Below, in pieces: positions 51,001-62,832 of a stretch of 64,000 nucleotides of DNA. The translations under genes were made by a program, and so were the position numbers. The notes below the pieces were generated by a model. It saw only the letters and a program-made list of their open reading frames with translations. It was not told where the DNA came from and ran no database searches. Position 1 is the stretch's first letter. Each line of letters opens with the position of its first letter. Origin of the DNA: Oscheius onirici. Taxonomy: Eukaryota > Nematoda > Chromadorea > Rhabditida > Rhabditidae. The stretch spans positions 6,200,001 through 6,264,000 of the forward strand of contig OW051473.1 of NCBI GenBank assembly GCA_932521025.1, written 5' to 3'.

Positions 51001-51999
51001 GATAGTTCATCAGCTTATAAGTACTTCTACAAAGGCTTCCAGGCGCCCAGCAGTTGATTGCAGTGAATGCGACCTGAGAATAGGAAGGACTAGCAATCTT
51101 GCCTTACTTTTTCTGGGACGTGGAGAAACTTTGCCACCATCTCATAAGGATGTTTCAGTTGTATCGAGTACGTGCTCCAGGGAGAGTAATACATAACAAT
51201 CAACAAGTCTGTCTTTGGATATAAGCTAAAAAATATGAAGAAGAAAACAAGGTACTTACAGGTCTGGCTTTGTGTCACCCGTAAAATAGTCTTGCACATA
51301 TTTAGATGAAGAATTTGAGAAGAATGGTCTAGACTGTCGTGGTTTAAGAATAGTTAGTTTCGACATAGCTTCTCTAAAAGAGGTTCATTAGCAAAGAAGC
51401 AAAGAAAAACTCGCATTAAAGTGTTGTACATTTGGCCAAAGGCTAGAAAACATGCGAACATGAGAGTTATCCGTAACATTATTTTGGGGGAGAAGAGCCA
51501 ATCCAGACAGTTGACTATATCATGAAGAAGAGATCGTTGTCGAACGTGCGGACCTGCAAAGGAGCGAAAAAAAAAGTGGAAAAAAGCAAACAATAGTAGT
51601 GTAATTGGAAAAGAATATGCCGCGACCGCTGCTGATAACATTTCGTGGGTGACGTGTGCATTGGAGGGCTATTCAGCTGTTTCGCCGAGAGCATACTGTC
51701 ATGCATGCAGATTTGTTGCAGATAAACTGCCCACAACAAACAACCCAGTTGTTTATCTTTACCTTTTTCGTCTTTTCCTTTGGTTTCTTTGTCTTCTTCC
51801 GAACTTTCCAAAGTTTTGCTCTCTACCGATGCTTCTTCTTCTTGCACAAATTTTGCCAACTCTTCGGCAATAATTTGATCAATATAAGCGGAATCAACGC
51901 TATCTTCTGACTCTGAAACGGAACCAGTGGACATACTATAAGCGTTTTACCTTGACTAAGTTGATATAAGGCAGCTTCGATGATTTCAGTGTCATCCAT
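48089..51999 (-). CDS. TXNDC11-like transmembrane protein with thioredoxin folds
   Basis: TXNDC11 (EFP1) is an ER-membrane protein with thioredoxin-like domains. An acidic, Glu/Ser/Lys-rich N-terminus (MDDTEIIEAALYQLSQESED...) precedes hydrophobic segments FPITLLLFAFFHFFF and MLRITLMFACFLAFGQ. The first thioredoxin-like region has VMYYSPWSTYS (about 51165-51190), VAFTAINCWAPGSLCRSTYK and YPVIAAY, matching TXNDC11 closely, then YVVGYFPFQ-like sequence. ASVDYSAYAAAGFMLANGNP lies near 50470. AEHYDYRLK is near 49390. The second recognisable thioredoxin fold reads QLVFFTGGGWHGPSTS (about 48790), followed by KYPETLPITMPNLISFI. The last exon has a basic, possibly coiled tail ending SIFAASQL, TGA 48091-48089. 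Neither fold has a CxxC, so it is probably redox-inactive. The start ATG 51999 lies in a 40-nt leader after a TTTTTCAG acceptor and overlaps the stop of an upstream ORF. Some middle exon boundaries are unsure. Confidence 0.82.
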
Positions 52000-52028
52000 T
52001 AGAAGAATGCGGGAACGTCAGGACCCAT
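51999..52028 (-). promoter_or_regulatory. Upstream ORF overlapping the TXNDC11-like start
   Basis: The 40-nt leader after the acceptor contains an ATG at 52028 opening a nine-codon frame (MGPDVPAFF) ending in TAA. The last A of the stop is the first base of the main ATG (TAATG). Such a stop-start overlap could allow re-initiation and dampen translation. Confidence 0.45.
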
Positions 52029-52490
52029 AAGGGTTCTTTCTGAAAAATTCAGATTACTGGCCTTTTTCACAGAGTCGTTAAAACACAGTCTTTGACAACA
52101 GAACCTATTGTTGTCGTCTATGGGAAAGTCTTTTAGCCACGCTGTACGCAGCCTGATTACCGTAATCAATAAATAGGCGACTTTGTATTGGATGTTTATA
52201 TTATCCTCTTATCGATATTCACCCAGCTTGTGAAATTTCGTATCGATTTTTAGGTGTAATCTGAAGAAAGCACCTGAAGAATCTTGGTACTTACTCCATT
52301 TTGAAAAATGCGATGCAGTTAGGCTTGTTTTATTTGTTTAATTCTTAGAAAACTACACGTTTCGATCAGAGTTTAATTCGAAAAAGCATATATCACGCTG
52401 AGGCATTGTTTATCCTAACATTTATTTCCTTTATCATAGACAGTCTTCTCTTTAACAATTTCTCGCCCATATTCAAATAAAACTTTTAAG
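52000..52490. other. Divergent promoter region
   Basis: About 490 bp separate the start codons of the minus-strand TXNDC11-like gene and the plus-strand gene at 52491. This compact interval must contain both promoters. I see no clear TATA box for either direction. Confidence 0.4.
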
Positions 52491-55181
52491 ATGTCGGACG
52501 AGGCTTCTCAAACCTGTGGTGAGCCATCTTCAGCAGCAGATCAGCCGCCAAACGAAACGATCGCTGCAACGTCCAAGTCACCTGTGAATGTAGCAGCTTT
52601 AGGTGAAAAATCCTCTGTGATGAGACCTGTGACTCAAATACAACAGGTATCTTTTGTATTTATTTTTCAACATTGGGTTGTCTAGAAGTCATCCCCAAGA
52701 CAGTCCGTATCGCCATCTGCCGGAGCGGCTAGAGCGGAGCCTTTTACAGGAAAACGTCACATATCAGCCGCTCAGGGAAGGGCAAAGGCAGGCGATGACA
52801 GCTCTATAACTGTCGATCGAGTAATTGACTTAGTTGCACGAGGAAGATCGCTGCACGATGGACCTAGTTGGAAAAAGCCACGAAACTATACAATCGATCC
52901 GTCTCTGAAAGCTCTCCAGCAACAAATAGCTCTAGGTCAAAAGGCTGGACCTTCCCAGCAGAATGTCGCTATTCCTGCTCTGCAACAAATAGCTAAGAAG
53001 CCACCTGGACCACCCCAAACGGTAACCGAAAAAGCAGGAACGTCTCTGCAACCAATCGCTAAGAAACCGCACCCTTCCCAGCAACAAGTAGTTCAGAAAT
53101 CTGGCCCTTCTCAGCAGGGTCAGCCCATTCGTCAGAATCCAGTGCATCCCCAGCAAGCTCAACCGATTCGACAGAACCAAACACAACAACTACCGCCACC
53201 CCAAGCGTACAGAGTAAATCTAAATAAGGATCGACAAGCAACACAGAGTGGAGGCCAGCAACAAAGAGCCGGACCTTCACAAGCTGGACCATCATCGCAG
53301 CCTGGATCATCGTCACAAGGGCACGTAGCACAGGCTAGATCAGCATTGTTAGGAGCACTATCGCAAGCTGGTTCATCAACGCAGTCTGGACAACCAAAAC
53401 AAAACCAAACGCAAGCAGGACCTTCGAATCGACCAAATCCACCAACTAACGCTTCCTCAGGCTCTTCTGTTAAACCAAACATGAGACCTGTAAGTTTCAG
53501 AAAAAATGGCGTTAATCAGCATATGTTTTAGGTTCACATCGTTGCTACACCTAGAGGACTTCTACCCGTGCCTCCTGGAACAAAACAGACGAGTTCTCCG
53601 GATGACCACAAGTTTAAGAAGCCGCTGCTTCCTGCCAAACTTCGCAAGCAAGTTGACGAAGAAAAACGACGTAGAGAGGCCTTTGAAGATGCGCAGAGGG
53701 TTCAAAGACATATGCAGGTAGTCTGTTCACGGGTGTTGTAAAGATTTATTTAGGAAGCAAAAAGGGCCGTACAAGAGGCTGAAAGATCTAGAGTTCCAAG
53801 AAGTAGTTCCTCGCGTAATAGACAGAATCTTGCTCCTATTCGTAGGTTTAATCAGAAAAAAAGTTATTTTTATATTCAGCACTTTTGTATCCTCGACCGT
53901 CACTGGAAATCACTGAAGAAATGGTAAAACAATCTGACAAAGAGATGCAAAAGGTTTGCTTCAATCAGGAGATTTTTGACATCCACAATGTCCTCCTTCA
54001 CAGCGTTCGTTGTTATTATTGTGCTTTGAAAATATGATTTGCAGAGCTTTCTACTTCGGAGCGTATGCTCAAAGAAGAATTTTCTGTCACTTACGCAAGA
54101 GAGTCAGAACCATTTGAAGGTAGTTGAATTCTTTAGTATTCATCCAATGGCATTTGCAGAAATTCCTCCCGGCCGACGCTGAAGAAAACCTAGATATTTA
54201 CTTGAATATGGCGTTCTCAAATGTTCATATGGCTGGTCGTGGTACTCCTCTCAGCAACTTGCACGCTAGACTCAAAAGTCAGTTGTTGTAGCGTATTTCT
54301 CAAAATTCATTCAGATGGTCACTTCAATGCTGAAAGAATCAACGATTTGATCCATATTCGTGATACTGAGAAAATTATGTACGATCACTATATCAGAATG
54401 TACCACATGAGAATGTTCAAGAAACTTGTAATCTCCAGACATGTGACTTTTTCAACATTTCTATCATAAAAGTAGGCGTTCAGCTAATTCTCCAGCAATA
54501 TGACAATGTCAGTTTCGAAAACATTAGGCGACCGGGGCCACATCCAAGATCAAAAGACAACATTGCAGAAAAACGTCTAGTAAGATCACTCAAGCGAAGA
54601 GCAGCCAGAAGAAGCAGGATGTGAGTCTATTTGGTTTTTAGTTTTCTGGGCTATTGAGCAATTAACTTTAACAATTTGCAGGATAACGGCAGATTGTCGT
54701 CAAAGGGCTGGAGAGCAGGGAATATCCAGTGACGACGAAGGTTGGAAACAAAGGTTTTTTGTAAAACCAGAATTTCAGCCGAGGATATCGGTGAACCAAT
54801 TCATAAATCTCTTCAAGTCGCCACCTGTCCACGCTCGACAATTCACAATCCCAGAGTCAAAGGTATTTCCTCTTTTGAAAGAAAATTGATTCTTATCTAG
54901 ATTTGGACATGTGGCAACCTTTAAAGATTGACGACGTGAAATCAATGCTTAAGAAATATAAAAAGTTCAAGCGAACACATAAGGTACATTCTCCCACTAC
55001 TTTTACAATGCAAATATTGCAGAAAGCTCCTTCAATGAACTTCAAAAACATCAAACTTGACCACGTCTTCGACAGAGCTGGAATTTTGGCTCAATCACAG
55101 AAGATCAAAGAGACTGTTGCAACCCTCGAAAAGGATCTAAATCGACCGATAGATCCTCATACCCGGTCTTTGTTCCAGTAG
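52491..55181 (+). CDS. Unrecognised basic, Gln/Pro/Ser-rich protein, probably nuclear
   Basis: I do not recognise the family. The N-terminal half is low complexity: Ser/Ala-rich, then from 52686 to 53488 a long exon of Gln/Pro/Ser repeats (AQPIRQNQTQQLPPPQ, SQAGPSSQPGSSSQ). It contains one possibly conserved island (ITVDRVIDLVARGRSLHDG, WKKPRNYTIDPSLKALQQQI). The C-terminal half looks folded: a charged coiled stretch (KLRKQVDEEKRRREAFEDAQ), then KFLPADAEENLDIYLNMAF, HIRDTEKIMYDHYIRMYHMR, VGVQLILQQYDNVSFENI, and a strongly basic block (RLVRSLKRRAARRSRM) followed by GISSDDEGW. The C-terminal helix LDHVFDRAGILAQSQKIKET ends at TAG 55179-55181. About ten exons have short phase-compatible introns. 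The basic block plus SSDDE suggests a nuclear protein with an acidophilic kinase site. A chromatin or RNA-processing role is only a guess. Confidence 0.75.
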
Positions 55182-57982
55182 TGCTACATTTTTGCCGGTT
55201 TCATTATGGGTTATGCTAAGCATAAAGGAAGTGTCTGCAAGGTCTTTTTTCATCTATTTTCAGCCACTTTCCCATGGCGCATTTGTTCCAACGCCAAGCT
55301 AAGCTCTAACACCTTCAGATGTGCAGAAAACGTTTGTCACGTAGGTCAAAAGACACATTTGCAGTAGACGGAGCAATATAGAAAAAGAAAAGCAAAAATT
55401 GTCTCTAATCAAGTGGGCGGTCTGTATCCTGGACATAAATCTTGGTGCAGATTGCTGTTACACTACTCTGACGCACTAGTATCTGTAGTTATATTGCCCC
55501 AATTGCTCAATCCTTTTAGATGTGTCCTGCAAAAACTTAACTTTTTGTTTCACGTTGTTCGAAGAAATCAATGAGTTTTCAGATTAGCATAATTTTGACC
55601 CGAGTCGGTTTTCTTATGACGTCTGGGCTGTCCCTCATTTGGCAATCACTTTGTAGTTTACCTACTAATGCAGACTTTTTTCTCATGTGGACTTCCGTTT
55701 TGTCCTCTTGGCTGGAAGTCAATTGCATGCCACCCGCTAAGGAGAGCCCTCCACACCTTCTGCTCTAATTGTTTCATGAGAAACAGACTCTGTCATCGCG
55801 TCGAGCAATTTTTGAGCCAATTAGGCGAAAAAAGCTTTTTTTCAATTAAGTTTCCCTGTTGATTGTCTCTTGATAGAGTCTGAGAAATACTATGGTGACT
55901 TCCTTCTTGCTACTTTCGCAGCCGCGATCCAATTTTTACGCCGATTGCTCGTCCAGAATGGACGCCACTCCGCTGCATCCACACCTTCGAATGTTTCTGC
56001 AGTAGGACCAATGCTCGGAACAAAAACGCAGTCTGCTTTCTTTCTCAATAATTATTTTTCTGTTTCGCGGACCTTTTCCAAGCCGGATATTAGCTCGATG
56101 CGGTTCCGACGGGTTTGGGGTGAACTTGAGTCAGAAATGCACGCATTCGTAACTAAGTTGAGATACGCGCCTAGCGTCCACGTGGCTAATCTTCCATTGC
56201 CTACTTCTTTCTTCTGCTTCCCTCTAGCGTCGTCTTTCCCATTGGTCTTACCTTGGTACTTTGTCGCCGGATCTAAGAGAGTTAGCGTTTTCCTAAGTGC
56301 AAATGTGCGTAAGATGAAAAGAGACAGCTCCCTCCCAGCAGTTTGCACTTCAATCATGAGACATTAACAACAAAGAACTTTGTGCTTTTAAGATTTTGCA
56401 TAGGTTAGAGCAAAAACAAGCCCAACTTTTTGTTTTTGGGCTAATTGTTGAAGTGGCTTACAAGCTGTCTTGGCAAAAATTGAATATTTTTATAAATTGT
56501 CGTTCAAGAAAGAATACTGTGGTTTGATAGTATTCCCATTGAAGACGAGTGTAAAATAGTTTGGCACATCTGGTCCCAACGGCAGGTCTCTTAGAGGAGG
56601 AGCTATTTCATGGTGGATCCAGAGCCGGCCAGTTCCATCAGCATGGCCAGTTCCATGTGAGGACTTCTATGTGCCTTTTTCTAAGCGAAGTGCATTGCAA
56701 ATGCATCTTTCGGGGCAAAAGGAGACGCGTTTCAAACCCCCTGCGGCCGAGCGGCGCTCAATCCGGGCCAAACCCTGATAAATGAATCAAAGAGTATGAG
56801 GCTCCCACGGGAACTCCGAAGAAGCAGCGCCTGATTTGAGCAAGCTCCAAAGCCGTCTCTCCTCCTTCTGCCCCGTAGCTCCCGCGAGCGTTAGAGGCCA
56901 CTTCCACGCTCGTCTTAATACTTACTTTTTCCTCTTCCCAGCCCTTAACAACTCTCTTGTGGCCGAAACCTCATTGTTGTTTTGCATCTGCGAGGCTCCC
57001 TCTTGATTTTGCATTGCAAAAGTTTTGAGAGTTGGAGAAATGCCAAAACAAACTCGAATGCATTACGGGTGTAGACGCCATTGTCCCAATCCTCGAAAGG
57101 GTCACTTTGCTTCAAAACTGCGTAGGATTGTCTCTCAAATTTGAATTTGACCGAAGCTTGCTCTCCCACCCGGAGCCCATATCCGCGAAACGCATCCGTT
57201 GATGCTTTGTTTATGCTGTCAAACGGCTCTCCGGTGATATATTATCGCAGTTGGCAGCAGCCCTTTGGGCCGGATCTGCTTTTTTCAAAAGAGAATGTTT
57301 CATGTTTCTGTCCCTAAACGGCCCAATTCCGTTGAGGAGTTGATAAATAGCTTCATTAAGTTGTTGCTAGAGAGTGATAAAATAGTAGAAAAAGTGCAGA
57401 GAAGACCTCTGGGATACCTGCTTTCCGGCGCTGATTCGGAACAGCAATTTTACACTGACAGGCGGTGTCACTAGCGACTAAAATTGAGAGGTGTAACTAA
57501 ATGACAATCAAAATCACTTTGACGTCTCGTTTATGTTCCTCCTTTTTTGAATATCGTTCGTTCTTGAAATTAGATCGGCGCAATTATAGACAAGATTTTA
57601 TCAGCTTCTCTCTGCACTCTAGCTCTTTGTCTGCCTCCTATAAACTTTGTTTCATAAACATTGAGCTTCAGATTTTCTCATCCTGATCCTTGTTTTCCCT
57701 TTTTTAGAATTTAAAAATCTAAAAGATTTTACAATGAAATTCTGTAAATGTTGTAAATTCTTGTTCATTCTGTATTTACAAAAGTGCTTTTTCATTGAAG
57801 AAAAACCATTTTTTGCAAGTAATTATTTATCAATCGGATCCTGGTTTACATCCATGTTTCTTCTGCCCTTGTCACAACATTTTAGCCCTCATTCTCGCCA
57901 CCATCCCTCTTGGTTTGTGTGTCGGGGGCAGGCGTAGTCATTTATCATTGTCATTTCACGTATACACCTGGCGTTTTCAGTC
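55182..57982. other. Intergenic region with an unexplained 165-codon ORF
   Basis: About 2.8 kb upstream of the GABA-B gene. The longest open frame, 55870-56367 (+), encodes 165 residues with no recognisable domain; its reverse strand is also open over part of the span, so it may be chance. The rest has short open frames only. Promoter elements of the GABA-B gene are expected here but no TATA box is obvious. Confidence 0.4.
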
Positions 57983-57994
57983 ATGTATAGATGA
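57983..57994 (+). promoter_or_regulatory. Three-codon upstream ORF overlapping the GABA-B start
   Basis: Just after a GCGTTTTCAG acceptor (57971-57980) the leader reads ATG TAT AGA TGA. This TGA overlaps the main ATG (ATGA, 57991-57994). A minimal uORF in this position would normally reduce initiation at the main start. Confidence 0.45.
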
Positions 57995-60900
57995 GTGTTC
58001 TGTCCTGGTTGGTTCTAGTAGGGGCCGTGTGTCCTCTACAGGCCACTGACCTCATACCACTTCATGTCGGTGGCACTTTTCCCATGGAAGCAGGCAGTGG
58101 AGGATGGGCAGGAGGACAGGTCAGTCTTTTTCTTGAACATCGTGCACATACAGTGAGCTATTCAGGCGTGCCTGCCCGCGGTTCAAATGGCGTTAGCAGA
58201 TGTGAATAGTAGACCGGACGTCCTTCCAGGATATATCCTTCATGTAAATACCACCAATTCAAAGGTCAGACGACATTTTTTGATAGATCAACCAAAAGTT
58301 TCAGTGCCAGCCAGGTTTAGGCAGTAAGCAGCTGTACGAATTTCTCTACACACCACCCACGAAAGTAATGCTGTTAGCCGGATGTAGTCCGGTCACTACA
58401 GTTATTGCCGAAGCTGCTCCCGTATGGAATATGATAGTGGTGAGTGGAGTGTGAACAAGATTATCTCCATCATCTCAAATTTGGACGAGTATCTATACGT
58501 ATATGGCCAAAGACGGCTCCAAATCGAGTTGTCCATGTAATGCGATTGGGCTCACCCTGAAACTGGCGGTCTAGAGAGAAGCATTTTTAAGACACAACAT
58601 CCATTTCTCCACTGTGGCTGTAGAAAAAAGTCTAACTCAATTGCAGCTTTCGTATGGAGCAAGTTCGCCGGCTTTGTCGAATAGGGATCGGTTTCCAACA
58701 CTCTTTAGAACACATCCTTCTGCCAACATGCAGAATCCTACCAGGTCAAAATATTGTTTTCAGTGAACAAGTCATGTTCAGAATAAGCCTGTTTCAAAAG
58801 TTTAAATGGAAACGAGTAACCATATTGCAATCCGTGGAAGAGGTTTTTACGTCGACTGCGAAAGATCTGGAAGAACAAGGTCGACAAGCTGGAATTCGCG
58901 TGGAGAGACAAGCCTTCTATGGTGATCCCGTAGACGCTATCAAGACTCTAAAACGGCAAGATGCCAGAATCATCGTCGGTCTCTATTACGAGTCCGAAGC
59001 TCGTCGTGTACTCTGCCAGGTATCTTTTTGCCCAAAGCAAACTAGCGATTTTTGAATGTTCTGTTATCATGCGACGCGGCGATCTGTCAAAGGACAAACA
59101 GCAAATGAAGCATTTTTCCAACTAGCCGATTGAAGCGACGATAAAGTCATATACATCACTGTGTCGCCAAAGTCTCCTGGGAGGTCTCGCGCGCGACGCA
59201 CATCCAATTTTCTGTAGGCGCCCACGATAACAAGTTGTGGTGTCAACAAAAAGAAATTGGGGATATGAAGGACATGATAAATTGCAGGCCCATCTTCACG
59301 GGGTCTTTGGCAGAAAGTACGTGTGGTTTCTCATTGGTTGGTATAGTGACACCTGGTACATTCCACAGCCTGACGAACACCTCAACTGTACCACAGAAGA
59401 GGTACTTTGCAGGAAACAGAGCAATCAACACTTTTTAAGATGATGATAGCAGCTAGGTACCACTTCACAACTGAAAGTATCATGTTGTCAACTGACGAGA
59501 ACCCAGGAATATCTGGGATGACCGGGAAAGCCTTTCAAGAAAAACTAGAAGGCATGCTGGATACTGATCCAGCTACTACAGGCGGCTTTCCTGAAGCTCC
59601 GCTGGCTTACGATGCAGTTTGGTAAGATATTTAATTACAAGAAACAAAACTGGACGTTTTTCAGGGCATTAGCTTTAGCTCTAAACTGTACTCGCCAAAG
59701 GCTACCAGAAGGCGTGAAGCTAGAGAATTTCGGCTACGCCGATGTGCTCACCAAAAATGTCATATTTCCCCTTCTCTACGAATGCGTTAAAAATACTTCG
59801 TTTCGTGGAGTCTCCGTAAGTTTTTCAAGAACTTCCACCCGAACAAGCAATTTCAGGGCAGGGTGATGTTCTCAGATTCCGGTGATCGTATTGCTCGGAC
59901 GAAGATTGAACAGCTGCAGAGCGGTCAGTCTGCTGGAACAATTTGACAAAAACATAAAAGTTCAGACATGAAATATCACACACTCGGCTACTACGACACT
60001 ATCTCTAAAACACTACAGTGGGAGGGCAAGGAAGAGTGGCTTTCAAAAAGCCCACCGCCTGATTCGACCATTAGGAAGCAAATAATGCTCACCGTATCAT
60101 ATCAGGTTTGTTACAAGAACATAAACGCATTGCGCAAGTTTAGATCTATTATGCTGTCGCTCTTTTCTCATTCGTTGGTCTCGGTTTCTGTGTTTTCTTC
60201 TTTCTATTTAATAGACGCTACGCGGGTAGAGCGTACGTTTAAACTGTTTCTGGATTCAATGTTTAGTGTGATAATTCAATCACAGCCAGAGTGCAACAAC
60301 ATGATGCTTTTGGGATGTGCTTTGTGCCTCTTTTCACTTTTCTTCATGGGTCTCCCAACCGATCACATTTCTCTTCCACAAGCCGGATTCACAGTTCTCT
60401 GTCATGTAAGACGTTGGTTTATGCTAAACGAAACTTTTCAGTCTCGAATAGCTCTGTTGATGTTCGGCTTCTCATGCGCTTACGGATCAATGTTTGCAAA
60501 AGTATGGATTATGCATCGAATCGGTGCTACCGAGAACCATCAGCTCGCTGCTCGTCAAAAAGACGAGGTTGGTTCAATTAAATGTTGTTTTGTGGGAATC
60601 AAAGAAAATTCAAATTGCAGTATAAGCCATTACTGAGCACATACGTGGAAAAGGTGAGCGAAATACCAAATAAACACACAACGATACCGTCGATCAGTTG
60701 AATCTATCCACTTTATCCCTTTATTACACACGTTTCCGATCTACCCCGTATAGCGTAGTGGCAACTGTTCGCATGCAGATTTCCCCGATGCTTTTGTGAA
60801 ATTCTGAATCTCTTTTGTGGGGCCGAAAGACTGACACTGTCTATCGCCTGCAGCACTCTCTCAAAAATATGCGCGATACTCCCGTAGGATGTTAGAGTAG

Positions 60901-62691
60901 TTGAAAGAAAATGGTTAAACGAATCTACAGGATGATACACCGTGGGATAACATTCGCACGATGATCTCGGCAATGGTCGGTCGTCCGGCTACTGCCATAA
61001 GAAAGGCTTCGAGCCACGTCTATGGCAGTCTACTGGTCAAGGGAAACGACCACCTACAACAGGTCTAAAATACTCACGCGTTTTTTGGCTTAACACTTTT
61101 CGAAAACTGCACCGAATCAAACCCTTAACACTGTTTGACAGACAAATTTCGGAGCAGTTTTGAGCTTGAAACGACTGTTTACCCGGAGTGTCTTTTCTAC
61201 TAACAGATAGAGTAGTCTTCTCTCTGAAATTGATCTTTTCTCTTTGTGGTTTTCTAGACCTAAGTTGCAGCCCGTATTAGCGATTTGAGCCGAAAATTAT
61301 CCCTATTCGCTTATCTACTACGCGGCTTCACCTTCTCATTTTCACTCACCGCATGTGAAGAGCATGGAGCCTTCTCTCTGACTGGCTGTGTTACTCTCAA
61401 GCAGCTAACCAAGTTCTCCTATGCACGATTCAGTTCATTTTTATTTTCAAAGCTGATAGCTTTTCATTTCGATTTACCGACTGGTAGCTTGTTTTTATTT
61501 GCACGAAACAAATTTTGATCTTATCAAATATGACCTCATTTTTAGCCTATCCCTGCCAGTCGATTCCACTTCGTTGTGTTCATTTTTGCCGCATTGGACA
61601 CGCTGATTTGCATAGCCTGGATTGTTTTTGATCCACTGGTTAGGCACGAGAAGAAGTTCCCTTTAATACTGCCGGTAAGAATAGAGTCATGCTAGAATGG
61701 CCGCTATTTCGCAGGAAACATCTGCTGGTGATGAAGAAGTCATGCTTGAGCCAGTCCTGGAACTTTGTCAAAGCTCCAATCAAGAAATATGGATCAGTAA
61801 GTGTTCCAATCAATCAAATTTGACGCTTGTTTAGGCTTAATTTTCGGCTACAAATGCCTCATAATGATCTTCGGAGTGTTCCTCACAAGAGAAACGAGGA
61901 GGTTGCGGGTACGATATGTCAACGACTCTCGTTTCGTCCATCTGTCGATATACAACGCCACTCTTCTTTCCATTATTGGAAGTTTGATTGCTACCCTTCT
62001 TGTCAGAGATCAAGCCAATGCCAATTTTTCCTTTGTAGCTGTACCAGGTACAATCTTTCGGTTGAAAATACAAAATAACTTCTAGTTCTTATCTGTACAT
62101 ACGGTACACTAGGAATGATTTTCGTCCCGAAAATGAAGTACATCCAACGGATACCGCCGTCTGCTGATGAGGTAATCTTTTGTCCCACGCTCACTATGTT
62201 TTTCAGTTGCAGTTGCATGTGAATGGTAACGGCTCAACAAAGGGGTTGTCAACAGTCGAGCAGAAACGTTTTGATCAGCTGCAGTCAGAGAATGACCAGC
62301 TGCAAAGTCAAATTGAAGAGGTTAATGAAAAATAGAACATCGCTCATTGCTAATTCCAGAAGGAGCGCCGAATCTCTCAGTGCAAAGACAGATTGGAGAA
62401 GATGTTGCTGAAAAATGACGAGGATCTGTTATCCCTCTCGGTTGGAAATAACAACACTTTGAGTGTTTCAGGTTTACTGGTCATTTGAACCTGAGAAAAC
62501 ATGTTTTTCAGACGAAAATCCCACCTACTCCACTCCAACAACTTTAACAACGACAGCTTTAATAGAGTTTCAACCTTCTTCCGAAAATACGGGTAACCAT
62601 ACAATAAGAACCATAAGAAACAGTTTTAGGTCGCTATGTAGAGATAGAAAGTGAACATTCTTCCTCCTCTTCCGATGAAATTCTTCTGTGA
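57991..62691 (+). CDS. GABA-B receptor subunit 1 (class C GPCR, GBB-1-like)
   Basis: The ligand-binding subunit of the metabotropic GABA receptor, which pairs with GABA-B R2 and couples to Gi/o. Signal peptide [18 protein letters not shown]. The Venus-flytrap domain is strongly conserved: [94 protein letters not shown]. The 7TM part starts with [19 protein letters not shown] (60160), then [79 protein letters not shown] and FVPKMKYI. A coiled coil ([20 protein letters not shown]) matches the R1/R2 pairing helix, and an acidic Ser-rich tail follows. An intron of about 890 bp (60656-61542) interrupts the 7TM region. The stop TGA at 62689-62691 assumes removal of a 37-nt intron (62593-62629); reading through gives an alternative tail ending at 62654. 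Confidence 0.93.
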
Positions 62692-62826
62692 TGGTGTACA
62701 CTGCCAGACGGAGGTCTCCACGCTCTTCTAATTTGTGTCATGTCCTATCAATCATTACGGTGTCAAGTAACAAGCCCTGTCACTTCTGAAAAAATATTCC
62801 ATTAACTCTTTGCTATGCAATTCTTT

Positions 62827-62832
62827 AATAAA
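62827..62832 (+). terminator. Poly(A) signal of the GABA-B gene
   Basis: AATAAA 136 nt after the stop codon of the GABA-B receptor gene. Confidence 0.6.

Noticed and set aside
53159-53482. 107-codon minus-strand open frame rich in Cys
   Set aside because: It is the antisense of the Gln/Pro/Ser-repeat exon of the gene at 52491; codon bias of the repeat keeps it open.
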